A stretch of 64,000 nt of DNA from an uncultured Faecalicatena sp. (GTDB lineage: Bacteria; Bacillota; Clostridia; Lachnospirales; Lachnospiraceae). The notes under the pieces are model-generated. The model had not been told where the DNA came from. It saw only the letters and a program-made list of their open reading frames with translations, and made no database searches. This document shows positions 52,981-62,210 of this stretch, piece by piece. Each line of letters opens with the position of its first letter. Position 1 is the first letter of the stretch. Position numbers and translations under genes: made by a program. The DNA is taken from positions 62,001 to 126,000 of the forward strand of contig CAOKHZ010000001.1 of the NCBI GenBank assembly GCA_948468385.1. Direction: 5' to 3'.

Positions 52981-54981
52981 ATGAAAAATTTTGAAAAATA
53001 TGAGAGATCCTATTTTATGCCGCCCGAACCTTGTTATGACTGGGTGAAGAAGGATTATATCGACAAGCCGCCCATTTGGTGCAGCGTGGATTTGCGGGAT
53101 GGAAACCAGGCCTTGATTGAGCCGATGAGCCTGGAAGAAAAGGTGGAGTTTTTTAAGTTGCTTGTTGATGTCGGATTCAAAGAAATCGAGGTCGGTTTTC
53201 CCGCCGCTTCGGAGACGGAGTACCAGTTCATGCGTACCCTGATCGAGCAGGACATGATACCGGACGACGTGACGGTGCAGGTGTTGACGCAGGCTCGTGA
53301 ACACATCATCAAAAAGACGTTCGAGGCGGTAAAGGGAGCGCCACATGCGGTTATACATGTATACAATTCCACTTCCGTCGCGCAGCGCGAGCAAGTGTTC
53401 AAGAAGGACAAGGCGCAGGTGAAGCAGATTGCCGTTGACGGGGCAAAGCTGTTAAAGGAACTGGCCGAGCAGACCGAGGGAAATTTTACGTTCCAGTATA
53501 GCCCGGAGAGCTTTCCGGGGACGGAAGTCGAGTACGCGCTTGACGTGTGCAACGCCGTACTTGACATATGGAAGCCGACGGCGGACAAAAAGGCCATCAT
53601 CAACCTGCCGACCACCGTGGAAATTGCCATGCCGCACGTGTTTGCCAGTCAGGTGGAGTATTTTAACAAACATTTACTGTATCGTGACAGCGTGATTCTC
53701 TGTCTGCATCCGCACAATGACCGAGGTTCGGGCGTCAGTGACGCGGAGCTTGGCATTTTGGCCGGCGCGGACCGTATTGAGGGGACGTTGTTTGGGAACG
53801 GCGAGCGCACCGGAAACGTGGACATCATTACGTTGGCGATGAACATGTTCTCCCATGGCGTGGATCCGAAATTGGATTTTTCCAATATGACGGACATTTG
53901 TGAAGTTTATGAAAGACTGACCCGCATGAAAGTCTCCCCGCGCCAGCCTTATGGCGGGGAGCTGGTGTTTACCGCGTTTTCCGGTTCCCATCAGGACGCG
54001 ATTGCCAAAGGAATGGCCTGGAGGGAGGAAGGAAAGAGCGAAAAATGGACGGTTCCATATTTGCCAATCGATCCCAAAGACGTGGGAAGGCGCTATGATT
54101 CGGACGTGATCCGCATCAACAGCCAGTCTGGAAAAGGCGGCGTGAATTATATTCTGAAACAGAATTATGGCATCAGCCTTCCGGAAAAAATGCGCGAGGA
54201 AGTCGGTTACCTGGTTAAGGACGTGTCCGACAAGGCGCACAAGGAATTAAGTCCCGAACTGGTATACCAAATTTTCGAGGATCATTACATTACCGCCAAG
54301 TCGGTGTTTACGATTGATGAGTGCCATTTTAAGCAGGAGGACGGCATCGTGGCCGCGGCCACGGTAAGCCACGCGGGCAACAGGCACGTCATCACGGGGG
54401 TCGGAAACGGTCGTCTGGACGCGGTCAGCAACGCCCTGAAGCATTATTTTGACATCAGCTATGAACTGGCCGTGTACGAGGAGCATTCTTTGACGCGCGG
54501 GTCTTCTTCCAAAGCGGTGGCATACGTGGGCGTGAACTGTAACCAGAAGAAATACTGGGGCGTAGGCATTGACGCGGACATTATCAAGGCATCCATCGCG
54601 GCACTCGAGGTGGCGGTGAACAAAATTGACGAAGTGAAGGGCGCGGCCGTCGGCAAGGACGCGAGGCTTCTGGAAATCACGAATTATATTCACGAAAATT
54701 ACAAAACGGTGACGCTCGACGACCTTTCGGAAAAATTTTTCCTCTCCAAGCCGTACATCTCTAAATATATCAAGGAGAAGTCCGGCATGACGTTTGGCGA
54801 CATCGTGCAGAAGATTCGCTTAAAGAAGGCAAGGGCGATGTTAAAGAGTGGCAACGCCAGTGTGGAGAGCATTGCCGATTCGGTCGGATACCAGAACGTG
54901 GAGCATTTTAACCGGCTGTTTAAGCGGGCCTACCAGATGACCCCGATACAGTTTCGGAACCAGGAAAATAAAAGGAACTGA
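52981..54981 (+). CDS. leuA: 2-isopropylmalate synthase fused to an AraC-type DNA-binding domain
   Basis: A 666-residue chimera. Residues 1-555 are LeuA of the long type: DLRDGNQ (37-43), the metal-binding HPHNDRG (243-249), [14 protein letters not shown], and the C-terminal LeuA dimer/leucine-sensing domain ([43 protein letters not shown]). These residues catalyse condensation of acetyl-CoA with 2-oxoisovalerate, the first step of leucine synthesis. Residues 561-666 are a complete AraC/XylS domain: [20 protein letters not shown], then [22 protein letters not shown] and MTPIQFR. The join is in one uninterrupted frame without a frameshift. Ribosome site AAGGAG. No other leu genes lie in the window. 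Its regulatory role is inferred. Confidence 0.93.
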   Translation: MKNFEKYERSYFMPPEPCYDWVKKDYIDKPPIWCSVDLRDGNQALIEPMSLEEKVEFFKLLVDVGFKEIEVGFPAASETEYQFMRTLIEQDMIPDDVTVQVLTQAREHIIKKTFEAVKGAPHAVIHVYNSTSVAQREQVFKKDKAQVKQIAVDGAKLLKELAEQTEGNFTFQYSPESFPGTEVEYALDVCNAVLDIWKPTADKKAIINLPTTVEIAMPHVFASQVEYFNKHLLYRDSVILCLHPHNDRGSGVSDAELGILAGADRIEGTLFGNGERTGNVDIITLAMNMFSHGVDPKLDFSNMTDICEVYERLTRMKVSPRQPYGGELVFTAFSGSHQDAIAKGMAWREEGKSEKWTVPYLPIDPKDVGRRYDSDVIRINSQSGKGGVNYILKQNYGISLPEKMREEVGYLVKDVSDKAHKELSPELVYQIFEDHYITAKSVFTIDECHFKQEDGIVAAATVSHAGNRHVITGVGNGRLDAVSNALKHYFDISYELAVYEEHSLTRGSSSKAVAYVGVNCNQKKYWGVGIDADIIKASIAALEVAVNKIDEVKGAAVGKDARLLEITNYIHENYKTVTLDDLSEKFFLSKPYISKYIKEKSGMTFGDIVQKIRLKKARAMLKSGNASVESIADSVGYQNVEHFNRLFKRAYQMTPIQFRNQENKRN

Positions 54982-55007
54982 ATTACTGTGAATGGAGGAA
55001 GGAAGAA

Positions 55008-56684
55008 ATGGAAAGATTACGGATGACAAATGGTGGAAATGACAAAAAGTATAGAAGTATCGGAACGAAGATTGGCGTCGTCGTGGCGGCCATGCAGGCA
55101 CTTTCCGTTGTGTTGGCGATGGGCATCTGCGTTTTCATGTTTAACTCCCTGGTCATGAGTATGCAGGAAGAGCGCTGTATAAATGGCACCAACGTGTTGG
55201 CTCATGAACTTGACCAAGTGTCCGAAGGCGAGGATTTGAACGAGATTTTGGATGACTTGAAAGAACGCATGGGATGTGAATTTACTATTTTTGAGGGTGA
55301 CACCAGGGCTTACAGTACCGTGACCCAGAACGGTGAACGGGTAGTTGGCACCAAGCTTTCTTCAAAATTGACCAACGTCGTGCTCCAGCAAGGTCAGAGC
55401 TACGTGGGCGAGGCGGAAATTTTGGGAGAACGCTATCTTTGTTCCTACGTTCCGACAAAAGGGGAAAATGGACAAATTAACGGACTGATTTTTGCGGGGA
55501 TCTCTACAACCGCGGCCAGGAAAGAAACACTTTTCGTCGTTGTTTTGGCCGCAGTGGCGAGCTTGGCCGTCATCGCCGTCTGCGTCGTTTTCATGGCGGC
55601 GTACTTGCGGCGGCAAGTTTCCGGACCTTTGGGCGAGATTACGAAGATGGCCAATAGGTTGGAAAGGGGCGACCTTGGGTTGGCCGCCGGTGAGGAAATC
55701 AGGGTCGGAATCCACTCCAACGACGAGGTCGGGGATCTGGGACGAATATTCGAGGATACCATTTGTCGCCTGCGGGCCTATATTGGTGAAATTGGCGACG
55801 TGCTTGGGGCTATCGCCAACGGCGATTTGACGCAAGTCACCAGCCAGGATTATCTGGGAGATTTCCAATCCATTAAAAAGTCCTTGGACGGCATCCATAC
55901 GGCGCTCAATAGCACCATGGGACAGATTGCGGCCAGTGCCGGCCAGGTCACTTCCGGTTCAGGCCAGGTTGCGAGCAGCGCGCAGGCTCTGGCCCAGGGG
56001 GCTACGGAGCAGGCCAGCGCCGTTGAGGAAATTTCTGCCACCATTACCGAGATTTCTGAGAACGCGCGACGTACGTCGGCCGCGGCGGTGGAAGCAGGGG
56101 AATTTGTCAACCAGGCCGGCGCGCAGCTGGGAGTCAGCATGGATTATGTAAAGGAACTAAACGTGGCCATGGAGAATATCTCTGGTTCGTCAAAAGAAAT
56201 TAGCACGATTATCGCCACGATTGAAAATATCGCTTTCCAAATCAACATTCTTTCCCTGAACGCCGCCGTGGAAGCCGCACGGGCGGGGGTTGCCGGAAAG
56301 GGGTTTGCCGTGGTCGCCGACGAGGTGAGGAATTTGGCGGCCAAGTCCGACGAGGCGGCCAAGGCCACCCGAGATTTGATTGAGGGTTCCATCACGGCCG
56401 TAACCGAGGGCGGCAACGCGGTAGAAAAGGTGAACGAGTCTTTGGAACGCACAAGCCAGATTGCCGGCAACGTGACATCCAAGATGTCCATCGTCGTGGA
56501 GGCCGTGGAGAAACAGACCGACGCCATCGCCCAGGTTACCGACGGTATTGGACAGATTTCTGCCGTGGTGCAGACAAATTCCGCCACCAGCGAGGAGTGC
56601 GCGGCGGCCAGTGAGGAGTTATCCTCGCAGGCAGGCCTGCTAAATAGTTTGACAAGTTCTTTTAAGTTGAAAGGCATGCGCTGA
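55008..56684 (+). CDS. Methyl-accepting chemotaxis protein with single Cache sensor
   Basis: A 558-residue chemoreceptor. Membrane helices at about 22-47 and 174-197 flank a Cache-like ligand domain (FEGDTRAYSTVTQNGERVVG). Two HAMP-like segments follow, then the signalling domain with its conserved hairpin tip INILSLNAAVEAARAG and GFAVVADEVRNLAAKSDEAA. No C-terminal methylesterase-binding pentapeptide. It starts 26 bp after leuA-araC with GGAGGAAGG, so co-transcription is likely, and ends in a hairpin. Confidence 0.93.
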   Translation: MERLRMTNGGNDKKYRSIGTKIGVVVAAMQALSVVLAMGICVFMFNSLVMSMQEERCINGTNVLAHELDQVSEGEDLNEILDDLKERMGCEFTIFEGDTRAYSTVTQNGERVVGTKLSSKLTNVVLQQGQSYVGEAEILGERYLCSYVPTKGENGQINGLIFAGISTTAARKETLFVVVLAAVASLAVIAVCVVFMAAYLRRQVSGPLGEITKMANRLERGDLGLAAGEEIRVGIHSNDEVGDLGRIFEDTICRLRAYIGEIGDVLGAIANGDLTQVTSQDYLGDFQSIKKSLDGIHTALNSTMGQIAASAGQVTSGSGQVASSAQALAQGATEQASAVEEISATITEISENARRTSAAAVEAGEFVNQAGAQLGVSMDYVKELNVAMENISGSSKEISTIIATIENIAFQINILSLNAAVEAARAGVAGKGFAVVADEVRNLAAKSDEAAKATRDLIEGSITAVTEGGNAVEKVNESLERTSQIAGNVTSKMSIVVEAVEKQTDAIAQVTDGIGQISAVVQTNSATSEECAAASEELSSQAGLLNSLTSSFKLKGMR

Positions 56685-56698
56685 TGCGCATGTCTTTT
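56673..56698 (+). terminator. Terminator overlapping the end of the chemoreceptor gene
   Basis: GGCATGCGC (56673-56681) pairs with GCGCATGTC (56686-56694, one G-U) around TGAT, which includes the stop codon, followed by TTTT. Confidence 0.75.
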
Positions 56699-56771
56699 AT
56701 ATATGTCTTCTTTTATATTATGTCTTATTATAGTCTTATTTTATTGTGCCTTATTTTTTTTGTTTTATGAA

Positions 56772-56800
56772 TTGAAATTTTGGGAAATATAGTATATACT
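56772..56800 (+). promoter_or_regulatory. Promoter of the decarboxylase/transcarboxylase operon
   Basis: TTGAAA (56772-56777), 17-bp spacer, TATACT (56795-56800). The leader is about 55 nt; GGAGGG precedes the ATG. Confidence 0.75.
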
Positions 56801-56859
56801 ACAATAGGCGAAAATTTTTGGTTTTAATTTTAGTACAAATGTATATGGAGGGCTAAAAG

Positions 56860-58296
56860 ATGAGCTACAATGCAACAAAAAACCCGGCAGGCAGGAGAAT
56901 TGCCACACTGCTTGACGCGGGCAGCTTTGTTGAAATCGGCGGCGCGGTTACCGCGAGAAGCACGGATTTCAACTTGCGGGCAACGGATACTCCGTCTGAC
57001 GGCGTCATTACCGGATACGGAGTAATCGACGGGAATCTTGTGTATGTTTACAGCCAGGACGCGACCGTGTTAAAGGGAAGCGTCGGCGAGATGCATGCAA
57101 AAAAGATTGTGAACATCTACGACATGGCGATGAAGATGGGGGCACCAGTCATCGGCTTGGTGGATTGTGCGGGACTGAGATTGCAGGAGGCGACGGACGC
57201 GTTGGAAGCTTTCGGAAGCCTTTATCAGAAGCAGGCGTTGGCTTCCGGCGTGATTCCGCAGATTACGGCGATTTTCGGAACATGTGGCGGTGGCCTGGCG
57301 ATTGTTCCGGGACTTACCGATTTCACGTTCATGGAAAGCGCGGGCGGCAAGTTGTTCGTGAATTCCCCGAACGCGCTTGAGGGCAACGAGATGTCCAAGT
57401 GTGACACGTCGAGCGCGAAGTACCAGAGCGAGACCTCCGGTTTGGTGGATGCCATTGGTACGGAGGAAGAGATTCTTTCCCAGATTCGTTCCCTCGTCTG
57501 CATGATTCCGGCGAACAACGAGGACGACCTCTCTTATGCCGAGTGTGAGGACGATTTGAACCGTGCGTGCGAGACGATCGCGAACGCGGCGGAAGACACC
57601 GGCATTGCCTTGGCGGAGATTTCTGATGGCCATGTGTTTTTTGAGACGAAGAAGAACTATGGCAAGGAGATGGCGACCGGGCTGATTCGCCTAAACGGCA
57701 TGACGGTCGGCGCGATTGCCAATCGTTCCAAGATTTACGATGCCGAGGGAAATGCGGAAGAACTTGGCACGGTATTGACGGTGGACGGATGCAAGAAGGC
57801 CACGGACTTTATCAATTTCTGCGACGCGTTCGGCATCCCGGTTCTGACGCTGACGAACGTGACCGGATACGAGGCTACCAAGGCTGCAGAGAAGGACATG
57901 GCGAAGAGCGTGGCCAGGATGACCTACGCTTTCGCAAATGCAACCGTTCCAAAGGTGAACGTAATCGTTGGTAAGGCTTACGGCAGTGCTTATGTGGCGA
58001 TGAACAGCAAGTCCGTCGGCGCGGACATGGTATATGCGTGGCCGGATGCGGAGATTGGCATGATGGATGCCACGATGGCGGCCAAGATCATGTATGCGGA
58101 TTCTGACGCGCAGACGATGAAGGAAAAGGCGGCAGAGTACAAGGAACTGCAATCGAGTCCGGCTTCGGCGGCCAGAAGGGGCTACGTGGATGCCATCATC
58201 GAACCGGTGGACACGAGAAAATACGTGATTGGGGCATTCGAGATGCTCTTCACGAAAAGAGAGAACCGTCCGGACAAGAAGCACGGTACGGTTTAG
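56860..58296 (+). CDS. Acyl-CoA carboxyltransferase subunit (MmdA / 12S type)
   Basis: A 478-residue crotonase-fold carboxyltransferase, the subunit that moves CO2 between biotin and an acyl-CoA (methylmalonyl-, malonyl- or glutaconyl-CoA). Two halves each contain an oxyanion-hole region: IFGTCGGGLAIVPG in the first, and VGKAYGSAYVAMNS in the second, with WPDAEIGMM. First gene of a five-gene operon with oadG, biotin carrier, oadB and oadA homologues. It is shorter than P. freudenreichii 12S or V. parvula MmdA (roughly 510-525 residues). The acyl-CoA cannot be decided from sequence. Confidence 0.9.
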   Translation: MSYNATKNPAGRRIATLLDAGSFVEIGGAVTARSTDFNLRATDTPSDGVITGYGVIDGNLVYVYSQDATVLKGSVGEMHAKKIVNIYDMAMKMGAPVIGLVDCAGLRLQEATDALEAFGSLYQKQALASGVIPQITAIFGTCGGGLAIVPGLTDFTFMESAGGKLFVNSPNALEGNEMSKCDTSSAKYQSETSGLVDAIGTEEEILSQIRSLVCMIPANNEDDLSYAECEDDLNRACETIANAAEDTGIALAEISDGHVFFETKKNYGKEMATGLIRLNGMTVGAIANRSKIYDAEGNAEELGTVLTVDGCKKATDFINFCDAFGIPVLTLTNVTGYEATKAAEKDMAKSVARMTYAFANATVPKVNVIVGKAYGSAYVAMNSKSVGADMVYAWPDAEIGMMDATMAAKIMYADSDAQTMKEKAAEYKELQSSPASAARRGYVDAIIEPVDTRKYVIGAFEMLFTKRENRPDKKHGTV

Positions 58297-58310
58297 TGAG
58301 GTGAGGCGAA

Positions 58311-59081
58311 GTGAAGAAAAAAATCAGTTTATTAGGGCTTGTCCTTATTCTTGTGCTCAGCCTCGTGGGCTGCGGAAGCGACAAGGATGAGGCGGGTTAT
58401 AATGAAGAGGTGCTCAAGCAGCAGGCCGAATTTATAATAAGTATGTTAGAAGGCGTGCCACAAGAAGAATTGGCGGCACTGACGGAACAACCAGACATGG
58501 TGCTCGACATCACATTTCTTAACTATGGTCTCCGTCTCGGAGCGAGTGAATTCCGTGACATGGCGAACGCCTGGACGGCGGGCATGGAAGAGTGCGGCGA
58601 GATTGAAAGTTATGAATGGACGGAGTCGAAGGTGACAAGCGACGGCATTACCTTGGTTGCAAACTTTGAGGCAAAGCTACGTTCCGGTACGTTGGAGTTT
58701 GCATTCAATCAAAAGACGGACATGGAGAGTATGACGTTCAATGCAAACTACGGGCTTTCCGAGATTTTGACGAAAGCGGCGTTAAACACTCTTTTGGGAA
58801 TGGGTACCGTGTTCGTGGTATTGATTTTCATCGCGTTCATCATTTCCTTGTTCGGTTTCATTCCCGCATTGGAGAAGAAATTCTCCGGTAAGAAGGAAGA
58901 GCCGAAGAAAGAAGCCCCGGCCCCGGTCGCGGCGGCTCCAGTGGCGGCTGCGAAAGCGGCAACGGACGACACGGAACTTATCGCTGTCATTTCAGCGGCA
59001 ATCGCGGCGGCGACGGGAGCCTCGACGGACGGGTTCGTGGTTCGCTCGATTAAGAGAAGAAAAACCAATAGATGGAATTAA
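58311..59081 (+). CDS. OadG-type gamma subunit with N-terminal lipoprotein domain
   Basis: A 256-residue protein. A lipoprotein signal with lipobox LVGC (C21) leads to an extracytoplasmic domain of about 135 residues (DUF3887-like in feel, not certain). A membrane helix follows with the OadG-like GMGTVFVVLIFIAFIISLFGF, then an Ala/Pro-rich linker and a basic tail. Normal OadG subunits are about 80-120 residues and lack the outer domain. Start GTG 58311 after GAGG. It probably anchors and helps assemble the decarboxylase complex. Confidence 0.85.
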   Translation: MKKKISLLGLVLILVLSLVGCGSDKDEAGYNEEVLKQQAEFIISMLEGVPQEELAALTEQPDMVLDITFLNYGLRLGASEFRDMANAWTAGMEECGEIESYEWTESKVTSDGITLVANFEAKLRSGTLEFAFNQKTDMESMTFNANYGLSEILTKAALNTLLGMGTVFVVLIFIAFIISLFGFIPALEKKFSGKKEEPKKEAPAPVAAAPVAAAKAATDDTELIAVISAAIAAATGASTDGFVVRSIKRRKTNRWN

Positions 59082-59100
59082 TTTTAGGAGGAAGTAAAAA

Positions 59101-59472
59101 ATGAAAAATTATACCATTACAGTGAACGGCAACGTATATGACGTGACAGTGGAAGAGAAGGGCGCGGGCGCGGCTCCGGTTGCTGCAACTCCGGTAGCGG
59201 CTCCAAAGGCTGCACCAGTGGCGGCTCCGGCGGCTCCCAAAGCGGCGGCAGGCGCGGGCAGCATCCAGGTAAAGGCAGGCGCGGCCGGCAAAGTATTCAA
59301 GATTGAGGCGAGCGTGGGCCAGAGCGTACAAGCCGGTGACGCGGTCGTCATTATCGAAGCGATGAAGATGGAAATCCCAGTAGTTGCCCCAGAGGCGGGA
59401 ACCGTTGCCAGTATTGATGTAGCAGTAGGCGACGCCATTGAGTCAGGAGCGGTATTGGCTACATTAAACTAG
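59101..59472 (+). CDS. Biotin carboxyl carrier protein
   Basis: A 123-residue biotin carrier. The N-terminus YTITVNGNVYDVTVEE is followed by an Ala/Pro-rich flexible linker and the biotinyl domain with EAMKMEI, biotin on K89. Length and position of this lysine are the same as I recall for the 1.3S subunit of Propionibacterium transcarboxylase. It should shuttle carboxyl groups between the MmdA-like and OadA-like subunits and the OadB pump. Confidence 0.94.
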   Translation: MKNYTITVNGNVYDVTVEEKGAGAAPVAATPVAAPKAAPVAAPAAPKAAAGAGSIQVKAGAAGKVFKIEASVGQSVQAGDAVVIIEAMKMEIPVVAPEAGTVASIDVAVGDAIESGAVLATLN

Positions 59473-59492
59473 GTTACCAGGAGGTTTGACAA

Positions 59493-60644
59493 ATGGAATA
59501 TATTTCAAATACATTAGGAAACCTCATCCAGCAAACGGCGTTTCTGAACCTGACGGTCGGAAACTTGCTGATGATTGCTGTCGCATGTTTTTTCCTATAT
59601 TTAGCAATCCGACACGGATTTGAGCCACTTTTGCTCGTCCCGATTGCGTTCGGCATGCTGCTGGTGAATATTTACCCGGACATCATGATGCATGCCGAGG
59701 ATTCGTCAAACGGAATCGGCGGACTTCTGTATTACTTTTTCATATTGGATGAGTGGGCGATTCTGCCGTCCCTGATTTTCATGGGGGTTGGCGCGATGAC
59801 GGACTTCGGCCCGTTGATTGCCAATCCAAAGAGTTTCCTGCTCGGCGCGTCGGCGCAATTTGGCATTTTTGCCGCTTACCTTGGCGCGATGGCGATGGGA
59901 TTCTCCGACAAGGCTGCGGCGGCCATCTCCATCATCGGTGGCGCGGACGGCCCGACTTCCATTTTCTTGGCGGGAAAGCTGTCCCAGACGGGACTGATGG
60001 GGCCGATTGCCGTGGCGGCATACTCGTACATGGCGTTGGTGCCGATTATCCAACCGCCAATTATGAAGCTATTGACCACGGAGAAAGAGCGTAAGATTAA
60101 GATGGAGCAGTTGCGGCCGGTTTCCAAACTGGAGCGTATCCTCTTCCCCATCGTGGTTACCATCGTGGTATGTATGATTCTCCCGACCACGGCACCGCTT
60201 GTCGGCATGCTGATGCTCGGTAACTTGTTCCGCGAGAGCGGCGTGGTAAGGCAGTTGCAGGAGACGGCTTCCAACGCGTTGATGTACATCGTCGTCATCT
60301 TGTTGGGAACCAGCGTGGGCGCGACGACCAGCGCGGAAGCATTCCTTACATGGGATACGATAAAAATCGTGGCTCTCGGACTGATTGCGTTTGCATTTGG
60401 TACGGCGGCCGGTGTTCTTTTCGGAAAGCTGATGTGCAAGGCAACCGGTGGCAAGGTAAATCCGCTGATTGGTTCCGCCGGCGTCTCGGCAGTGCCAATG
60501 GCGGCCAGAGTATCGCAGAAGGTCGGTGCGGAGGCGGATCCGACGAACTTCTTGCTGATGCATGCCATGGGACCGAACGTGGCGGGCGTTATTGGTACGG
60601 CGGTTGCGGCCGGAACATTTATGGCAATTTTTGGCGTGAAGTAA
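59493..60644 (+). CDS. Sodium ion-translocating decarboxylase beta subunit
   Basis: A 383-residue integral membrane protein with about nine hydrophobic helices. It decarboxylates carboxybiotin and exports Na+. The signature GGADGPTSIFLAGKLS is in a re-entrant segment, and PLIGSAGVSAVPMAARVSQ and MHAMGPNVAGVIGTAVAAG near the end are conserved. Orthologous to OadB/MmdB/GcdB. ATG 59493 follows AGGAGG. Confidence 0.95.
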   Translation: MEYISNTLGNLIQQTAFLNLTVGNLLMIAVACFFLYLAIRHGFEPLLLVPIAFGMLLVNIYPDIMMHAEDSSNGIGGLLYYFFILDEWAILPSLIFMGVGAMTDFGPLIANPKSFLLGASAQFGIFAAYLGAMAMGFSDKAAAAISIIGGADGPTSIFLAGKLSQTGLMGPIAVAAYSYMALVPIIQPPIMKLLTTEKERKIKMEQLRPVSKLERILFPIVVTIVVCMILPTTAPLVGMLMLGNLFRESGVVRQLQETASNALMYIVVILLGTSVGATTSAEAFLTWDTIKIVALGLIAFAFGTAAGVLFGKLMCKATGGKVNPLIGSAGVSAVPMAARVSQKVGAEADPTNFLLMHAMGPNVAGVIGTAVAAGTFMAIFGVK

Positions 60645-60692
60645 AATTACCCCGCAGCGAGCCATGGGGAATAATTATGGAGGAACAGATAA

Positions 60693-62108
60693 ATGGCAGA
60701 AATAGTGAAAAAACCAGTTAAGATTACAGAGACCATCCTGCGTGACGCGCACCAGTCCCTGATTGCCACCAGAATGACGACGGAACAGATGTTGCCCATC
60801 GTGGACAAGATGGACAAGGTCGGCTACCATGCGGTGGAGTGTTGGGGTGGCGCGACGTTTGACGCCTCCTTGCGTTTTTTGAAGGAAGATCCGTGGGAAC
60901 GTCTTCGCAAGTTCAAGGATGGATTTAAGAATACCAAGCTGCAGATGCTTTTCCGCGGCCAGAATATCTTGGGTTACCGCCCGTATGCGGACGACGTGGT
61001 AGAGTACTTCGTACAGAAATCCGTGGCGAACGGAATCGACATCATCCGTATTTTTGACTGCTTAAACGATATCCGCAACCTGCAGACGGCGGTAAGCGCG
61101 GCCAACAAGGAAGGCGCGCACGCCCAGGTGGCGATGTCCTTTACTCTGGGAGACGCTTACACGATGGAATACTGGATGGATTTGGCAAAGAGAATTGAAG
61201 ACATGGGCGCGGGTTCCATCTGTGTCAAGGACATGGCAGGCCTCCTTTGCCCATATCAGGCGACGGATCTTGTTACGGCCTTGAAAGAGGCGGTAAAGAT
61301 TCCGATTGAGATGCATACACATTACACTTCCGGCGTTGCGTCCATGACGTATTTGAAGTCTGTTGAAGCCGGTGCGGACATCATTGACACAGCCATGTCA
61401 CCGTTTGCGCTTGGTACTTCGCAGCCGGCAACGGAAGTAATGGTGGAGACGTTTAAGGGAACGCCATATGACACGGGACTCGACCAGAACCTGTTATCCG
61501 AAATTGCGGATTATTTCCGTCCGATTCGTGACCAGGCGTTGGAGAGCGGCCTTCTTAACCCGAAGAACATGGGTGTCAACATCAAGACCTTGTTGTACCA
61601 GGTACCGGGCGGCATGCTTTCCAACTTGACTTCCCAGTTGGCGGAGCAGGGCGCGGCAGACAAGTTTTACGACGTGCTCGAGGAAGTTCCGCGCGTGCGC
61701 AAGGACTTGGGCGAACCGCCGCTTGTTACCCCGTCCTCCCAGATTGTCGGTACGCAGGCAGTGTTCAACGTACTGATGGGAGAGCGTTACAAGATGGCGA
61801 CCAAGGAGACGAAGGACATCTTGTCCGGAAAATATGGCGCAACCGTGAAGCCGTTTGACCCGGAGGTTCAGAAAAAGGTCATCGGTGAAGATGCGGAAGT
61901 CATCACTTGTCGTCCGGCGGATTTAATCGAAAACGAGCTGGATACCCTGCGCAAGGAATGCGAGCAGTATATGCAGCAAGACGAGGACGTGTTGTCCTAC
62001 GCATTGTTCCCGCAGGTGGCAACGGACTTCTTCAAATATCGTGAAGCGCAGCAGACGAAAGTCGACGCGACAGTCGCGGACACGGAAAACGGGGCTTACC
62101 CGGTATAA
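60693..62108 (+). CDS. Oxaloacetate decarboxylase alpha / transcarboxylase 5S-type subunit, no biotin domain
   Basis: A 471-residue TIM-barrel carboxyltransferase for pyruvate/oxaloacetate. Motifs are ETILRDAHQSLIATRM near the N-terminus, FRGQNILGYRPY, ICVKDMAGLL and metal ligands H208 and H210 in EMHTHYTSGVASM. The PYC_OADA domain follows (GLLNPKNMGVNIKTLLYQVPGGMLSNL). The C-terminal biotinyl domain of OadA (to about 590 residues) is absent; the sequence ends soon after the helical domain, and the separate carrier at 59101 replaces it. Last gene of the operon. Confidence 0.93.
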   Translation: MAEIVKKPVKITETILRDAHQSLIATRMTTEQMLPIVDKMDKVGYHAVECWGGATFDASLRFLKEDPWERLRKFKDGFKNTKLQMLFRGQNILGYRPYADDVVEYFVQKSVANGIDIIRIFDCLNDIRNLQTAVSAANKEGAHAQVAMSFTLGDAYTMEYWMDLAKRIEDMGAGSICVKDMAGLLCPYQATDLVTALKEAVKIPIEMHTHYTSGVASMTYLKSVEAGADIIDTAMSPFALGTSQPATEVMVETFKGTPYDTGLDQNLLSEIADYFRPIRDQALESGLLNPKNMGVNIKTLLYQVPGGMLSNLTSQLAEQGAADKFYDVLEEVPRVRKDLGEPPLVTPSSQIVGTQAVFNVLMGERYKMATKETKDILSGKYGATVKPFDPEVQKKVIGEDAEVITCRPADLIENELDTLRKECEQYMQQDEDVLSYALFPQVATDFFKYREAQQTKVDATVADTENGAYPV

Positions 62109-62210
62109 GATTTTATGAGCACATGCCCAAGGAACGTCCCAAAACCCAGGGGATTCCAGGGTGAGCGATAATAACCCTTTTTAGGGAGAAGCATTAAAAT
62201 TCAATCCAAT

